In this document: positions 8,063 through 17,636 of the stretch, one piece after another | How positions within the stretch are numbered: the first letter of the stretch is position 1 | How the letters are laid out: each line of letters starts with the position of its first letter | NCBI RefSeq assembly: GCF_000730425.1 | Contig: NZ_CP008896.1 | Span: forward strand, 1 to 64,000 | Length of the DNA stretch: 64,000 nucleotides | Direction: 5' to 3' | DNA from: Pseudomonas fluorescens | GTDB taxonomy: Bacteria; Pseudomonadota; Gammaproteobacteria; Pseudomonadales; Pseudomonadaceae | Position numbers and translations under genes: made by a program | Notes under the pieces: generated by a model | The model's input: only the letters and a program-made list of their open reading frames with translations | The model's database searches: none | What the model was told of the DNA's origin: nothing

Positions 8063-10420
8063 GTGGATTTACAGCAGGGTTTTGTCCTGACCCGGCATTG
8101 GCGCGACACCCCGGCGGGCACGGAGGTCAGCTTCTGGCTGGCGACCGACCAGGGGCCGCGGTATATCCGTCTACCGGTGCAGCCTTCGGTGATGTTTATT
8201 CCGCAGGCCCATCGCGAGCATGCGCAACGGGTGATCAAGGGTGAACGGGACGTGGACCTGCGCCCGCTGCAACTGTGTGATTTTCATTACCGCCCGGTCC
8301 TGGGCCTCTACACCCGCCAGCATCGCCAGGCGATGGACCTGGAAAAGCGCCTGCGCCAGGCCGGCGTGGATGTCTACGAAGGCGATGTGCGCCCGCCCGA
8401 GCGCTACATGATGGAGCGTTTTATCACCGCGCCTGTGGCGTTCGGCGGCTCGCCGGGTGAAGGCGGGATGTTGCTGGACGCGCAGATGAAACCTGCGCCG
8501 GACTACCGCCCGGCGTTGAAGCTGGTGTCCCTGGATATCGAAACCACTGCACGCGGTGAGCTGTATTCAATCGCCCTGGAAGGTTGTGGCGAGCGCCAGG
8601 TATACATGCTCGGCCCATCGAACAAAACTGACGCCGTGGATTTCAGACTCGAATACTGCGACAGCCGCGCTCAGTTGCTGGAGCGCCTGAACCAATGGCT
8701 GGCGCAGCACGACCCCGATGCGATCATCGGCTGGAACCTGGTGCAGTTTGACCTGCGGGTCCTCCACGAGCATGCCAAACGCCTTAACGTGCCATTGTTG
8801 CTTGGCCGTGGCGGCGAGGCCATGGCCTGGCGCGAGCACGGCAGCCGCAACCATTACTTTGCCGCCGCTGCCGGGCGGCTGATCATCGATGGCATTGAAG
8901 CCTTGCGTTCGGCGACCTGGACCTTTGAGTCATTCAGCCTGGAAAACGTCGCCCAGACTTTGCTCGGTGAGGGCAAATCAATCTCCACGCCCTACCAGCG
9001 CATGGACGAGATCAACCGCATGTTCGCCGAGGACAAGCCCGCCCTGGCGCGCTACAACCTCAAGGACTGCGAGCTGGTGACGCGGATTTTCGAAAAGACC
9101 GAGTTGCTCAAGTTCCTTCTGGAACGGGCCAGCGTCACTGGCCTGCCGGCGGATCGCAACGGAGGTTCGGTGGCGGCATTCACCCATTTGTACATGCCAC
9201 TGATGCATCGCCAGGGCTTTGTCGCACCCAATCTTGGGGACAAACCGCCCCAGGCCAGCCCTGGCGGTTTTGTCATGGACTCGCGGCCGGGGCTGTACGA
9301 GTCGGTGCTGGTGCTGGACTACAAAAGCCTCTATCCGTCGATCATCCGCAGCTTTCTCATCGACCCTGTGGGCCTGATCGAAGGCCTGCGTCACCCCGAC
9401 GACAGCCAGTCGGTGGAAGGCTTTCGCGGTGCCCGGTTTTCCCGCACCCGGCATTGCCTGCCGTCGATTGTGGCGCGGGTGTCCGAGGGGCGCGAGGTGG
9501 CCAAGCGCGAGCATAACGCGCCGTTGTCCCAAGCCCTGAAGATCATCATGAACGCGTTCTACGGCGTCCTCGGTTCCAGTGGCTGTCGGTTCTTCGACAC
9601 ACGGCTGGCGTCATCGATCACCCTGCGCGGCCACCAGATCATGCGCCAGACCCGCGAGCTGGTCGAAGCCCAGGGCTATGAAGTGATTTATGGCGACACC
9701 GACTCCACCTTTGTCTGGCTTGGCAGTGCTCACTCCCAGGAAGATGCCGCACGCATCGGCCAGGGCCTGGTGCAACACGTCAACCAATGGTGGCGTGAAC
9801 GGCTACACAGCGAATTCGGCCTGCAAAGCGCCCTGGAACTGCAATACGAAACCCACTTCAGCCGCTTCCTGATGCCGACCATTCGCGGTGCGGAGGAGGG
9901 CAGCAAGAAGCGTTATGCGGGCCTTGTGACCCGTGCCGATGGCAGTGAAGAGATGATCTACAAAGGCCTGGAGACCGTGCGCAGCGATTGGTCGCCCCTG
10001 GCCCGCCAGTTCCAGCAAGAGCTATACCAGCGCATCTTCCACCGCCAGCCCCACCGGGACTATGTACGCGACTATGTGCGCCGTACCCTCAGTGGCGAAT
10101 TCGATGAGTTGCTGATCTACCGCAAGCGCCTGCGCCGGCAACTGGGCGACTACGAACGCAACGTCCCGCCCCATGTGCGGGCCGCGCGCCTGGCGGATGA
10201 GTACAACGACCGCCAGGGCCGCCCACGGCAATACCAGAACGGTGGCTGGATCCGTTACGTGATCACCGTTAACGGCCCCGAACCCCTGGAAGTACGCCAG
10301 GCGCCGATTGACTATGACCATTACGTCACCCGGCAATTGCAGCCGGTGGCCGATGCGATCCTGCCGTTTGTCGATGACGATTTCAGCACCCTGGTCGGCG
10401 GTCAGATGGGCTTGTTTTAA
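8063..10420 (+). CDS. polB: DNA polymerase II (family B)
   Basis: A 785-residue family B polymerase used in replication restart and translesion repair. The N-terminal region is followed by a 3'-5' exonuclease domain with the Exo I motif LDIETT (about residues 155-160). The polymerase domain carries motif [12 protein letters not shown], motif [16 protein letters not shown] and motif C YGDTDS (543-548). Length matches E. coli Pol II (783). The GTG start at 8063 is preceded by GAGGTG; no other start fits the family N-terminus ([13 protein letters not shown]). In E. coli this gene is LexA-controlled, but I could not find a convincing LexA box upstream here. Confidence 0.96.
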   Translation: MDLQQGFVLTRHWRDTPAGTEVSFWLATDQGPRYIRLPVQPSVMFIPQAHREHAQRVIKGERDVDLRPLQLCDFHYRPVLGLYTRQHRQAMDLEKRLRQAGVDVYEGDVRPPERYMMERFITAPVAFGGSPGEGGMLLDAQMKPAPDYRPALKLVSLDIETTARGELYSIALEGCGERQVYMLGPSNKTDAVDFRLEYCDSRAQLLERLNQWLAQHDPDAIIGWNLVQFDLRVLHEHAKRLNVPLLLGRGGEAMAWREHGSRNHYFAAAAGRLIIDGIEALRSATWTFESFSLENVAQTLLGEGKSISTPYQRMDEINRMFAEDKPALARYNLKDCELVTRIFEKTELLKFLLERASVTGLPADRNGGSVAAFTHLYMPLMHRQGFVAPNLGDKPPQASPGGFVMDSRPGLYESVLVLDYKSLYPSIIRSFLIDPVGLIEGLRHPDDSQSVEGFRGARFSRTRHCLPSIVARVSEGREVAKREHNAPLSQALKIIMNAFYGVLGSSGCRFFDTRLASSITLRGHQIMRQTRELVEAQGYEVIYGDTDSTFVWLGSAHSQEDAARIGQGLVQHVNQWWRERLHSEFGLQSALELQYETHFSRFLMPTIRGAEEGSKKRYAGLVTRADGSEEMIYKGLETVRSDWSPLARQFQQELYQRIFHRQPHRDYVRDYVRRTLSGEFDELLIYRKRLRRQLGDYERNVPPHVRAARLADEYNDRQGRPRQYQNGGWIRYVITVNGPEPLEVRQAPIDYDHYVTRQLQPVADAILPFVDDDFSTLVGGQMGLF

Positions 10421-10471
10421 CCAGGGGAAAACGTTTCACTCTGGACGCTGACCTTGTCGGAGGAACGCTCC

Positions 10472-11104
10472 ATGTACACGCTCTACGGCACGCAAAGCTC
10501 TGGTTCGTGCATCGTCGAAATCGCCTTGCAACGTTGCGGCGTGCCGTGGCGGCAGGTCGATGCCAGCCCCTGGGGCGATGCGGCGGGGATGGAGGCCCTC
10601 GGGCAGATCAACCCGCTGCGGCAAATTCCCACCCTGCAACTGCCCGATGGCAGTGTGCTGACTGAAAGCGCGGCGATCCTGATCCACCTGGGCCTGGAAT
10701 ATCCGACTTGCGGGTTGCTGTCCGGCAACCGCGCGCAGATCATTCGCGGCCTGGTGTATATCGCCGCCAACTGCTATTCGGCAATCACCATCATTGACTA
10801 CCCGCAACGCTTTCTCGACAACGCCGATGAGGCGGTGCAGGCGCAGTTGATCGCGGGCACGCAACAGAAGCTGCACCGAACCTGGCAGGTATTTGCCGAG
10901 CAGTTTGCCGGGCAGTTGTTTACTCCGCAGGGGCGGCCCAATGCCCTGGGCATCATGGCGGCGGCTGTCTCCCGCTGGGAGGGCGTGCGGGAGGTCCTGC
11001 AGCACGCTCACCCCGCATGCGCCCAGGCCCTGGCGCAGGTGGATGGTGACCCCCAGGTGGCTCCGGTCTTTGCCTGGCACTGGCCGCAGTGGCCCGAGCA
11101 GTGA
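10472..11104 (+). CDS. Glutathione S-transferase family protein
   Basis: A 210-residue cytosolic GST-like protein. The N-terminal thioredoxin-fold part (residues 1-75) has YTLYGTQSSGSC and the cis-proline region INPLRQIPTLQLPDG, followed by TESAAIL, the glutathione gamma-glutamyl contact segment. An all-helical C-terminal domain follows. The start at 10472 has GGAGG eight bases upstream; an in-frame TTG six codons earlier is less likely. It lies 51 bp after polB on the same strand and may be co-transcribed. Substrate is unknown. Confidence 0.87.
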   Translation: MYTLYGTQSSGSCIVEIALQRCGVPWRQVDASPWGDAAGMEALGQINPLRQIPTLQLPDGSVLTESAAILIHLGLEYPTCGLLSGNRAQIIRGLVYIAANCYSAITIIDYPQRFLDNADEAVQAQLIAGTQQKLHRTWQVFAEQFAGQLFTPQGRPNALGIMAAAVSRWEGVREVLQHAHPACAQALAQVDGDPQVAPVFAWHWPQWPEQ

Positions 11105-11268
11105 GCCTTGGCAATCAGAAGAAACAATGAGCTGCGAGGTGCCTCAAGCCCTTGCGTCACGGGCGTCCTAGCCTACTCTTTCTGATAGTCGCGTAGGAAT
11201 CATCCTTGAAATTGGCTGTCGCAGACATGAAACTCAAAAACTCTGCATGGAATTGGAAGGAGGTACGC

Positions 11269-11817
11269 ATGCTCGTCCGGTCGCTGACCCTGGCTACCTT
11301 GATGGCGTTTACGGGGCCGTTGTTGGCTGCGGATAACCGAGGCCCGCTGGAACAGGATCAAGGCAAATTCCGCCCGCTGATCGTGATCGCACCCAGCTCC
11401 ATCGACCCGACTCAGGTCGATCTCAAAAAAGCCCTTGAACAACCTGAGAACAAACAGAAGTTCGCCGAGCGCAACATGGTGCTCTACACCGTGAACTACA
11501 CGAGCATCGGCACCGTCGGCCAACGTGATGGTAAGGACCTCGGCGCCCAGGACACCAACGCACTGATCCGCGCCCTGAAGCTTGGCGCCAGTGCCGGGAC
11601 CAAAGTGATCCTGGTGGGCAAGGACGGCGAGAAGAAGGTCGAAAAGACCGTGCCACCCGATACCCTGGACCTTGCAGAGTTCTTTGCGGCTGTCGACAAG
11701 ATGCCTCAGGCGGAAAAAGAAGCCGCCGCACCGACCGAGCCTGAACCCGCCGCGCCGGCGGCAGGCAAGCCTGGGGCCAAGCCTGGCAAGCACGCACCGC
11801 AACCCTTGGAAGACTGA
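11269..11817 (+). CDS. Secreted DUF4174-type protein
   Basis: A 182-residue protein with a clear Sec signal peptide (MLVRSLTLATLMAFTGPLLAA, cut near residue 22). The central domain of about 100 residues resembles DUF4174, a thioredoxin-like small domain (RPLIVIAPS ... KVILVGKDGEKK ... DLAEFFAAVDKMP). The C-terminal tail is rich in Ala, Pro and Lys. The start at 11269 is set by GGAAGGAGG immediately upstream. It is probably periplasmic; no enzymatic role can be assigned. It is preceded by a 164-bp gap with no visible gene and followed by a REP palindrome. Confidence 0.8.
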   Translation: MLVRSLTLATLMAFTGPLLAADNRGPLEQDQGKFRPLIVIAPSSIDPTQVDLKKALEQPENKQKFAERNMVLYTVNYTSIGTVGQRDGKDLGAQDTNALIRALKLGASAGTKVILVGKDGEKKVEKTVPPDTLDLAEFFAAVDKMPQAEKEAAAPTEPEPAAPAAGKPGAKPGKHAPQPLED

Positions 11818-11830
11818 CGCCTGACCCTTG

Positions 11831-11852
11831 TAGGAGCCGGCGAGCCGGCTCC
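11831..11852. repeat. REP palindrome downstream of the DUF4174 gene
   Basis: AGGAGCCGGC and GCCGGCTCCT form a perfect 10-bp stem with a 2-base loop, 14 bp after the stop codon at 11817. It has REP-family sequence and could also act as a transcript-end stabiliser. Confidence 0.75.
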
Positions 11853-11916
11853 TGCAGTGGATGCGTTGGCAAGTCCTACAAGCCGTATGCCACTTGCAGG
11901 CATTGCGCCATGAAGC

Positions 11917-11936
11917 ATATGATAACCGTTATCATT
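11917..11936 (+). promoter_or_regulatory. Fur box upstream of the first FecI-type sigma gene
   Basis: ATGATAACCGTTATCAT (11919-11935) is a perfect 8+1+8 palindrome matching the Fur consensus (GATAATGATAATCATTATC) well. It ends 29 bp before the sigma-factor start, so iron-dependent repression by Fur is expected. Confidence 0.8.
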
Positions 11937-11964
11937 TACGGCTTACCTTCTATGCGCGCCCTCC

Positions 11965-12480
11965 ATGCCCTCGACCCCTGCGACAAGCCCTACTGACCTG
12001 GCCACCCTGTATCAGCAACAACACCGCTGGCTGCAGCACTGGCTATGGCGTCGTCTGAACTGCTCGCAGAGCGCCGCTGACCTGGCCCAGGACACGTTCC
12101 TGCGCCTGCTTGCCAAGAATCAACCCCTTGAAGTCCAGGCTCCCCGCAGCTTTCTGGTCAAAGTCGCACAGAGCGTGCTGTCCAATCACTTTCGTCGGCA
12201 AAAGCTGGAAAAGGCCTACCTGCAAGCCTTGGCGCTGCTACCGGAAGAAGTGGCGCCCAGCGCCGAGACACAGTGGCTACTCCTGGAAACCCTGATGGCC
12301 CTCGATGAAGTGCTCAGCCGCCTGGCATTGCCGGTGCGCCAGGCTTTCCTCTGGTCCCAGCTCGAGGGCTTGAGCCACGGCGAAATTGCCGAGCGCCTGG
12401 GCACCAGCATCACTACCGTCAAGCGCTACATCGTCAAGGCCGGTGCCCAGTGCATTGTGCTCGACAGCCAGCGCCCATGA
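11965..12480 (+). CDS. FecI-type ECF sigma factor
   Basis: A 171-residue iron-starvation ECF sigma factor. Region 2 (about residues 12-75) includes DLAQDTFLRLL, and region 4 (about 105-160) has the helix-turn-helix LEGLSHGEIAERLGTSITTVKRYI. Such factors direct RNA polymerase to the promoter of the cognate TonB receptor when the siderophore signal is received. A Fur box lies just upstream. The stop overlaps the start of the anti-sigma gene (ATGA), so the two are translationally coupled. The ribosome binding site is weak. Confidence 0.92.
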   Translation: MPSTPATSPTDLATLYQQQHRWLQHWLWRRLNCSQSAADLAQDTFLRLLAKNQPLEVQAPRSFLVKVAQSVLSNHFRRQKLEKAYLQALALLPEEVAPSAETQWLLLETLMALDEVLSRLALPVRQAFLWSQLEGLSHGEIAERLGTSITTVKRYIVKAGAQCIVLDSQRP

Positions 12481-13436
12481 AGCCGTCACCCCTGACCCTG
12501 GAAGCCGCCGAGCAAGCCATGCATTGGCAGTTGGAGTTGCAGGCGCCGGACGTCACGGAACAGACCCGCGCGCAGTGCCAGGCCTGGCGTCAGCAAGACC
12601 CGCTGAACGAGCAGGCATGGCAGCATTCCCAGCGATTTTTCCAACGTATGCATGAGGTGCGCCATCCGGCGCACCAAGCCCTGGTCAGCGCGACCTTGTT
12701 GCCGGCGATATCCCGGCGTCGGGTCCTGAAGAACCTGGCCCTGTTGCTGGCCACCGGCAGCATGGCGTGGAGCGCCCGGGATAGCGGACTGTTGCAACCC
12801 TGGACCAGCGATTTCAACACCACGGTGGGTGAGCAATGGCGTATCGATCTGGCAGACAACACCGAGATCCAGCTCAACACCGACACCGCCGTGGATGTGA
12901 ACTACAGCCCCGACCGGCGTCAGATCCATCTGTTGCGCGGGGAAATCCTGGTGGTGCCCAGCCCGTTGGACGCCCGCCCGCTGTGGGTGAAAACCGCCGA
13001 GGGCCTGACCCATGCCACGGGTGGGCGCTTCAGCGTGCGCCAGCGCGATGGTTTTACCCAGTTGGGGGCTGACCAGCAGCCACTGGTGGCGCAGATTCCA
13101 TCGCACAAGCTGAGCCTGCGCCCCGGCGAAATCATCAGCTTTGACCAGCAGACACTGCTGGCGCGGCGCCCCCAGCGCGCCGGCGAACTGGCCTGGAGTC
13201 GCGGCATGATTGTCGCCGAGGGCCTGCGTCTGGAAGATTTCCTCAGTGAGTTGAGTCGCTACCGGCGCGGGCACCTGGACTGTGACCCGAGCTTGCGCGA
13301 GCTGCGGGTGTCCGGCACTTATCCGCTGGCCGACACCGACCGCATTCTTGCGGCGCTGCAACAGACCCTCAAGCTGGATGTGCAGCATTTCACGCGGTTC
13401 TGGGTCACGCTCAAGCCGCGTCGCGCGCAGGTATGA
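12477..13436 (+). CDS. FecR-type anti-sigma / sigma regulator
   Basis: A 319-residue inner-membrane regulator of the preceding sigma factor. The N-terminal cytoplasmic DUF4880-like domain (about residues 5-60) is followed by a membrane segment after RRRVLKNLALLL (about 80-100). The periplasmic FecR domain (about 120-215) and a C-terminal STN-like domain (about 245-315, SGTYPLADTDRILAALQQ) follow. It relays contact with the signalling domain of the outer-membrane receptor to FecI. The start at 12477 overlaps the sigma gene stop by four bases. Confidence 0.92.
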   Translation: MKPSPLTLEAAEQAMHWQLELQAPDVTEQTRAQCQAWRQQDPLNEQAWQHSQRFFQRMHEVRHPAHQALVSATLLPAISRRRVLKNLALLLATGSMAWSARDSGLLQPWTSDFNTTVGEQWRIDLADNTEIQLNTDTAVDVNYSPDRRQIHLLRGEILVVPSPLDARPLWVKTAEGLTHATGGRFSVRQRDGFTQLGADQQPLVAQIPSHKLSLRPGEIISFDQQTLLARRPQRAGELAWSRGMIVAEGLRLEDFLSELSRYRRGHLDCDPSLRELRVSGTYPLADTDRILAALQQTLKLDVQHFTRFWVTLKPRRAQV

Positions 13437-13485
13437 ATTTATTTTGCATGCAGGTGGTCCGTTTCTCCCTCTCACGAGACTTATA

Positions 13486-13511
13486 TCCCCAGACACTCAC
13501 CTATCTGGGGA
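13486..13511 (+). promoter_or_regulatory. Hairpin masking the receptor ribosome binding site
   Basis: TCCCCAGA and TCTGGGGA form a perfect 8-bp stem around a 10-base loop, ending 7 bases before the receptor ATG. The 3' arm contains the only good Shine-Dalgarno-like stretch (GGGGA), so the folded RNA would hide it. A regulatory role is inference. Confidence 0.45.
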
Positions 13512-13518
13512 ACAGGGC

Positions 13519-15939
13519 ATGCACCCGCAACGTACCATTCGGGCAACACTGAAAAAAACACTGGCCGTGGCCGTCGTCCGTGGCATCGCCCGCTTCGGTG
13601 TGGCCGCACCGTTGTTGCTGGCGCCGACCTGGGCGGTGGCCGCTCCGCAGCAGGCGTTCGATATTGCCCCAGGCTCACTGGCGAGTGCGTTGAACCAGTT
13701 TGGCCAGGCCACGCATATCCTGCTGTCCTATCCGGCGGCGCTCACACAAGGGCAGACCAGCCCAGGCCTGCAAGGGCGGTATGACCTCGACACCGGCCTG
13801 GCAATCCTGCTGAGCAACAGCTCGCTGCAAGCCGTGCGCGACAGTGGCGGCAACTACTCCCTGGAACCTCGCCCTACTGGCGGCGCGTTGCAACTGGGCA
13901 CCGTATCGATTTCCGGCAAGGCGCCTGGGTCGACCACCGAAGGCACCGGCTCCTACACCACCCAGTCTTCCAGCAGCTCCACTCGCCTGAACCTGACCCC
14001 CAGGGAAACCCCGCAATCTCTGACGGTGATGACCCGCCAGCGCCTCGACGACCAGCGCCTGACCAATCTGTCCGATACCCTGGACGCTACCCCCGGGATC
14101 ATCGTGTTACGGGATGGCCTGGGTTCGGAAAGCGATGGCTATTTCTCCCGTGGTTTCCAGATCCAGAACTTTGAAATCGACGGCGTGCCCACCGTCACGC
14201 GCATGGACAACTACACCCAGAGCATGGCGATGTACGACCGGGTGGAAGTGGTGCGCGGCGCCACCGGCTTGATCAGCGGCATGGGCAACCCCTCGGCCAC
14301 CATCAACTTGATCCGCAAGCGCCCGACGGCCGAAGCGCGGGCTAGCGTCACCGCCGCCGCAGGCAACTGGGACCGTTACGGCAGTGGTCTCGACGTGTCC
14401 GGTCCGCTGACCGAAACCGGCCATGTGCGCGGGCGCCTGGTGGCCGACTACAAGACCGAACATGCCTGGATCGACCGCTATAAGCAGCAGACCCAGCTGC
14501 TATACGGCATCACTGAGGTCGACCTGACCGAAGATACCTTGCTGACCCTGGGCTTCAGCTCCCTGCGTACCGACGTCGACGCCCCGGCGCGTTCCGGCTT
14601 GCCTACACGCTTTACCGATGGTTCGCGCAGCAACCTCAGCCGCTCCCTGAACACTGCGCCGGCCTGGTCCTATAACGACCATGAGCAGACCAGCTTCTTT
14701 ACCGCCATCGAGCAGAAGTTCGACAGCGGCTGGAGCGCCAAGGCCGAGTTCACTCATTCGCAAAACAAGTTCGATGAGGTATTCAACTACGTCAACGGCA
14801 GCCTCAACAGCGATGGCAGCGGTACCACGCAGTTGCCGGTGCGTTTCTCTGGCACGCCGCGCCAGGACAATCTCGACCTGTACGCCACCGGCCCGTTTGA
14901 CCTGATGGGGCGCGAGCACGAGTTGATCGCTGGCGTGACCCTGTCCAAGTACAAGGAAAACGTGCCCAGCCATGGCGGCTGGAACTACACGTATTCCGGC
15001 TCACCGGCGGGCGCCATCGACAACCTGTTCAGCTGGGATGGGCACTCGGCCAAGCCGGACTTCCCAGTGACCGGCAAATCCTCGGTGGATGAAAGCCAGT
15101 ACGCCGCCTACCTCAGCACGCGCCTGCGGATGACCGACGACCTGAGCGTGATCCTTGGCAGCCGGGTCATCGACTGGAAGCGCGAAACCGCAGACAGCCC
15201 CTACGGCGCGATTGCCACCCGCACCCGCGAGTCGGAAACCGGCGTGTACATTCCCTATGCCGGCGTGGTCTACGACCTGACCGAAAACTGGTCGGCGTAC
15301 GCCAGCTACACCAAGATCTTCAATCCCCAGGCCAGTTGGGTACGCGATATCAACAACAAGGCCCTGGAGCCCATGGAAGGCAAGGGCTACGAGTTGGGCC
15401 TCAAGGGCAGTTTCTTCGACGAGCAGTTGAACACCAGTCTGGCGTTGTTCAAGCTGGAACAGGATAACCTGGCGATCTGGATCGACACCCCGGGTGGCAA
15501 CACCTACCGCAACGAGAAGGGCACCACCACCGAGGGGGTCGAGCTGGAACTCAACGGTGAACTGGCCGAAGGCTGGCAAGCGTCGGCGGGTTACGCTTAT
15601 GCGCTCAGCACTGATGCCGATGACAAACGCATCGTCACCACCTTGCCGCGCCAGAGCCTGAAGACCTTTACCACCTACCGCCTGCCGGGGGTGTTGAACA
15701 AGCTGACCGTGGGTGGCGGGGTGAACTGGCAGAGCAAGGTCGGTGAGGACCTGCACACCTTCAGCCAGGGCAGCTACGCCATTACCAACCTGCTGCTGCG
15801 CTATGAGGTGACACCGCAGTTGAGTACCTCGGTCAACCTCAACAACCTGTTCGACCGCGAGTACTTCAGCTATGCCGGCAACCACGGGATGTATGGCGCG
15901 CCGCGCAACCTGATGACCAGCATCAAGTACGACTTCTAG
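13519..15939 (+). CDS. TonB-dependent siderophore receptor with signalling domain
   Basis: An 806-residue outer-membrane receptor. It has a signal peptide ending near AVAA (residues 1-40) and an N-terminal STN signalling domain (about 42-115, FDIAPGSLASALNQFGQ). A plug domain follows (about 155-265, RETPQSLTVMTRQRL ... RGFQIQNFEIDG), then a 22-strand barrel ending in the terminal phenylalanine (SIKYDF). Size and domain order match the FpvA/FoxA/FhuE transducer group. The STN domain and the fecI-fecR genes directly upstream indicate cell-surface signalling: ligand binding activates the sigma factor, which induces this gene. The ligand cannot be read from sequence; a xenosiderophore or hydroxamate is plausible. 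Confidence 0.92.
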   Translation: MHPQRTIRATLKKTLAVAVVRGIARFGVAAPLLLAPTWAVAAPQQAFDIAPGSLASALNQFGQATHILLSYPAALTQGQTSPGLQGRYDLDTGLAILLSNSSLQAVRDSGGNYSLEPRPTGGALQLGTVSISGKAPGSTTEGTGSYTTQSSSSSTRLNLTPRETPQSLTVMTRQRLDDQRLTNLSDTLDATPGIIVLRDGLGSESDGYFSRGFQIQNFEIDGVPTVTRMDNYTQSMAMYDRVEVVRGATGLISGMGNPSATINLIRKRPTAEARASVTAAAGNWDRYGSGLDVSGPLTETGHVRGRLVADYKTEHAWIDRYKQQTQLLYGITEVDLTEDTLLTLGFSSLRTDVDAPARSGLPTRFTDGSRSNLSRSLNTAPAWSYNDHEQTSFFTAIEQKFDSGWSAKAEFTHSQNKFDEVFNYVNGSLNSDGSGTTQLPVRFSGTPRQDNLDLYATGPFDLMGREHELIAGVTLSKYKENVPSHGGWNYTYSGSPAGAIDNLFSWDGHSAKPDFPVTGKSSVDESQYAAYLSTRLRMTDDLSVILGSRVIDWKRETADSPYGAIATRTRESETGVYIPYAGVVYDLTENWSAYASYTKIFNPQASWVRDINNKALEPMEGKGYELGLKGSFFDEQLNTSLALFKLEQDNLAIWIDTPGGNTYRNEKGTTTEGVELELNGELAEGWQASAGYAYALSTDADDKRIVTTLPRQSLKTFTTYRLPGVLNKLTVGGGVNWQSKVGEDLHTFSQGSYAITNLLLRYEVTPQLSTSVNLNNLFDREYFSYAGNHGMYGAPRNLMTSIKYDF

Positions 15940-15949
15940 ACCTGCCCAC

Positions 15950-16047
15950 GATCCCCAGTGGGAGCGGGCTTGCCCGCGATGGCGATAGTCCAGCCACTGT
16001 TTCTCGCGGCTGACACACCGCCATCGCCGGCAAGCCAGCTCCCACAT
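15950..16047. repeat. REPIN, first copy of a tandem pair
   Basis: Begins GATCCCCAGTGGGAGCGGGC and ends with the inverted REP CCGGCAAGCCAGCTCCCACA. It lies between the TonB receptor stop and the convergent psl operon end. This 290-bp gap contains no gene. Confidence 0.8.
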
Positions 16048-16086
16048 TTGATTTGTGGTGTGGCACAAAATGCTGTGCCCAACAGC

Positions 16087-16184
16087 GATCCCCAGTGGGA
16101 GCGGGCTTGCCCGCGATAGCGGTGGTTCAGTCGCTGTTTCAGGCGGCTGACACACCGCCATCGCCGGCAAGCCAGTTTCTACAA
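16087..16184. repeat. REPIN, second copy of a tandem pair
   Basis: Begins with the same 20 bases as the first copy, 137 bp downstream, with a nearly identical interior (CTGACACACCGCCATCGCC in both). The right end has decayed to CCAGTTTCTACA. Confidence 0.8.
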
Positions 16185-16229
16185 ACAGCAGGTGCGCGCT
16201 GGCTTTTGCTGTGCCTTTGCTTTCGCAGT

Positions 16230-17636
16230 TCAGGCCTTCCAAGGCTTGAACCACAGCCCCAGCCCTGCCAACACCACGATGCCCGCCAAGGTAGTCAGCC
16301 CCAACTGCCAGCCATCGTTATGCAGCGGGTGCAGTACGAGCGCGGAGACTCCCAGCAACACCACACTCAGCCCCCACTGCAACGGCCAGCCCAGTTGCCC
16401 GAGCAGCTGTTGGCGTTGCATCAGCAGCAGGTTGGTGACGATCACCCCTCCCAAGGCCGCCAAGGCAATGCCCGGCAGGCCGAACACGTACGGCAGCAAT
16501 ACCAGCAGGCCGGCATTGACCAGGCTGCCCAGCAGTTCGCACTTGAGTGGCAGGCGCGTGTCGCCGCTGGCGTAGGCATAGCGGGCGAGCATGGCGTTCC
16601 ACGCGCCGAACACCAGTGGTGTGGCGAACCAGGCGAGGAGGGCGGGCAGCGGGCCGTCGGCGCTTTGTGCGGGCATCAGCAGGTGAATCAGCACCGGGCT
16701 GGCGCCAATCAGGCCGAGGGCTGCAGGCAGACTCAGCAGAGTCGCGGCGTCCAGGCCTCGGCGCAGCAGCGCCAGGCGTTGTTGGCCCTGTTCGCCGCTC
16801 ATCATCCCCAGCAGCACCTGGTTGAGGCTCATCAGGGCAATCAGCGGCAGGTTGATCAGCTTGCGCGCCAGGTTGACCCAGGTCACCGCGCCTTCGCCCA
16901 GGTAGCTGGCGATCAACCGTTCGAGCAAGGCCAGGCCCTGGCTGGCGACGTTGCTCGCCAACAGCGGACCGATACGCCCCAGCAGTTCGCGGCCGGCCAG
17001 GGCATCGCCCTTGACTTGCCAGGGGCGCCAGCCGAACGACCAGACCGGCGCCAGCAGCGGCAGACACATCAACACGCTGCCGGCAAAAAAACACATCGCC
17101 AGCTCGGCGCTGTCGCTGGCCGTGCCACGGATAAACAGGTACAGCACCGGCGGCAGGTTGAACAGCAACGAACCCAGCCCCGGCAGCACAAAGCGCTGGC
17201 GCGCCTGCAACGGAATGCTGAACAGGCCGTGCATCACCAGCCCCGGCGCACAGGCGGCCAGCCAGCGCAGGTTGGCGGCAGCCTGGTCGTGGGCGGCGGC
17301 GTCCAGCCCCGGGCCGATCAGCCGTACCCACAAGGGCGCGCCGAGGGCCAGCAGGGCGAACAGCGCCAGACCCACGCCGAGCAGGCGCGGCGACAGGCTG
17401 GCCAGCCAGGCCTGCTGGCGCTGCGCATCACGTTGTTGATAGAGGGGCAGGGCAGCGGCGGCAAGCAGCCCGGCGGCCAGGGTCATGCGCAGCGCTTCGG
17501 GCAAAAATACCGCCACCAGGAACCCGTCGCTGCGGCTGCCCGCACCCCAGGCCGCGACCAGCAGCCATTCGCGGGCAAAGCCGGCCACCAGCCCGGCAAG
17601 GGTCGCCAGGGTCAGCCACAGGGTGCTGCCAAACAT
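16230..17636 (-). CDS. pslK: PslK-like lipid-linked oligosaccharide flippase
   Basis: A 468-residue polytopic inner-membrane protein of the MurJ/MVF (MOP exporter) family, with about 12-14 hydrophobic segments throughout. The family flips undecaprenyl-linked glycans to the periplasm. The position at the end of the psl operon, and the family, identify it as the PslK counterpart. The start at 17636 (MFGSTLWLTLATLAG) overlaps the upstream acetyltransferase stop by one base (TGATG), implying coupled translation. Essential lipid II flippase MurJ is the alternative, but that gene normally lies beside rpsT/ribF. Confidence 0.85.
   Translation of the reverse strand: MFGSTLWLTLATLAGLVAGFAREWLLVAAWGAGSRSDGFLVAVFLPEALRMTLAAGLLAAAALPLYQQRDAQRQQAWLASLSPRLLGVGLALFALLALGAPLWVRLIGPGLDAAAHDQAAANLRWLAACAPGLVMHGLFSIPLQARQRFVLPGLGSLLFNLPPVLYLFIRGTASDSAELAMCFFAGSVLMCLPLLAPVWSFGWRPWQVKGDALAGRELLGRIGPLLASNVASQGLALLERLIASYLGEGAVTWVNLARKLINLPLIALMSLNQVLLGMMSGEQGQQRLALLRRGLDAATLLSLPAALGLIGASPVLIHLLMPAQSADGPLPALLAWFATPLVFGAWNAMLARYAYASGDTRLPLKCELLGSLVNAGLLVLLPYVFGLPGIALAALGGVIVTNLLLMQRQQLLGQLGWPLQWGLSVVLLGVSALVLHPLHNDGWQLGLTTLAGIVVLAGLGLWFKPWKA

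Noticed and set aside
15950..16184. Repeats that might suggest a CRISPR array or transposon ends
   Set aside because: Only two imperfect copies with REP-type internal palindromes and no uniform spacers or transposase; they are REPINs.
16230..17636. Essential lipid II flippase murJ
   Set aside because: The protein family fits, but the gene is translationally coupled to the psl operon and not beside rpsT/ribF.
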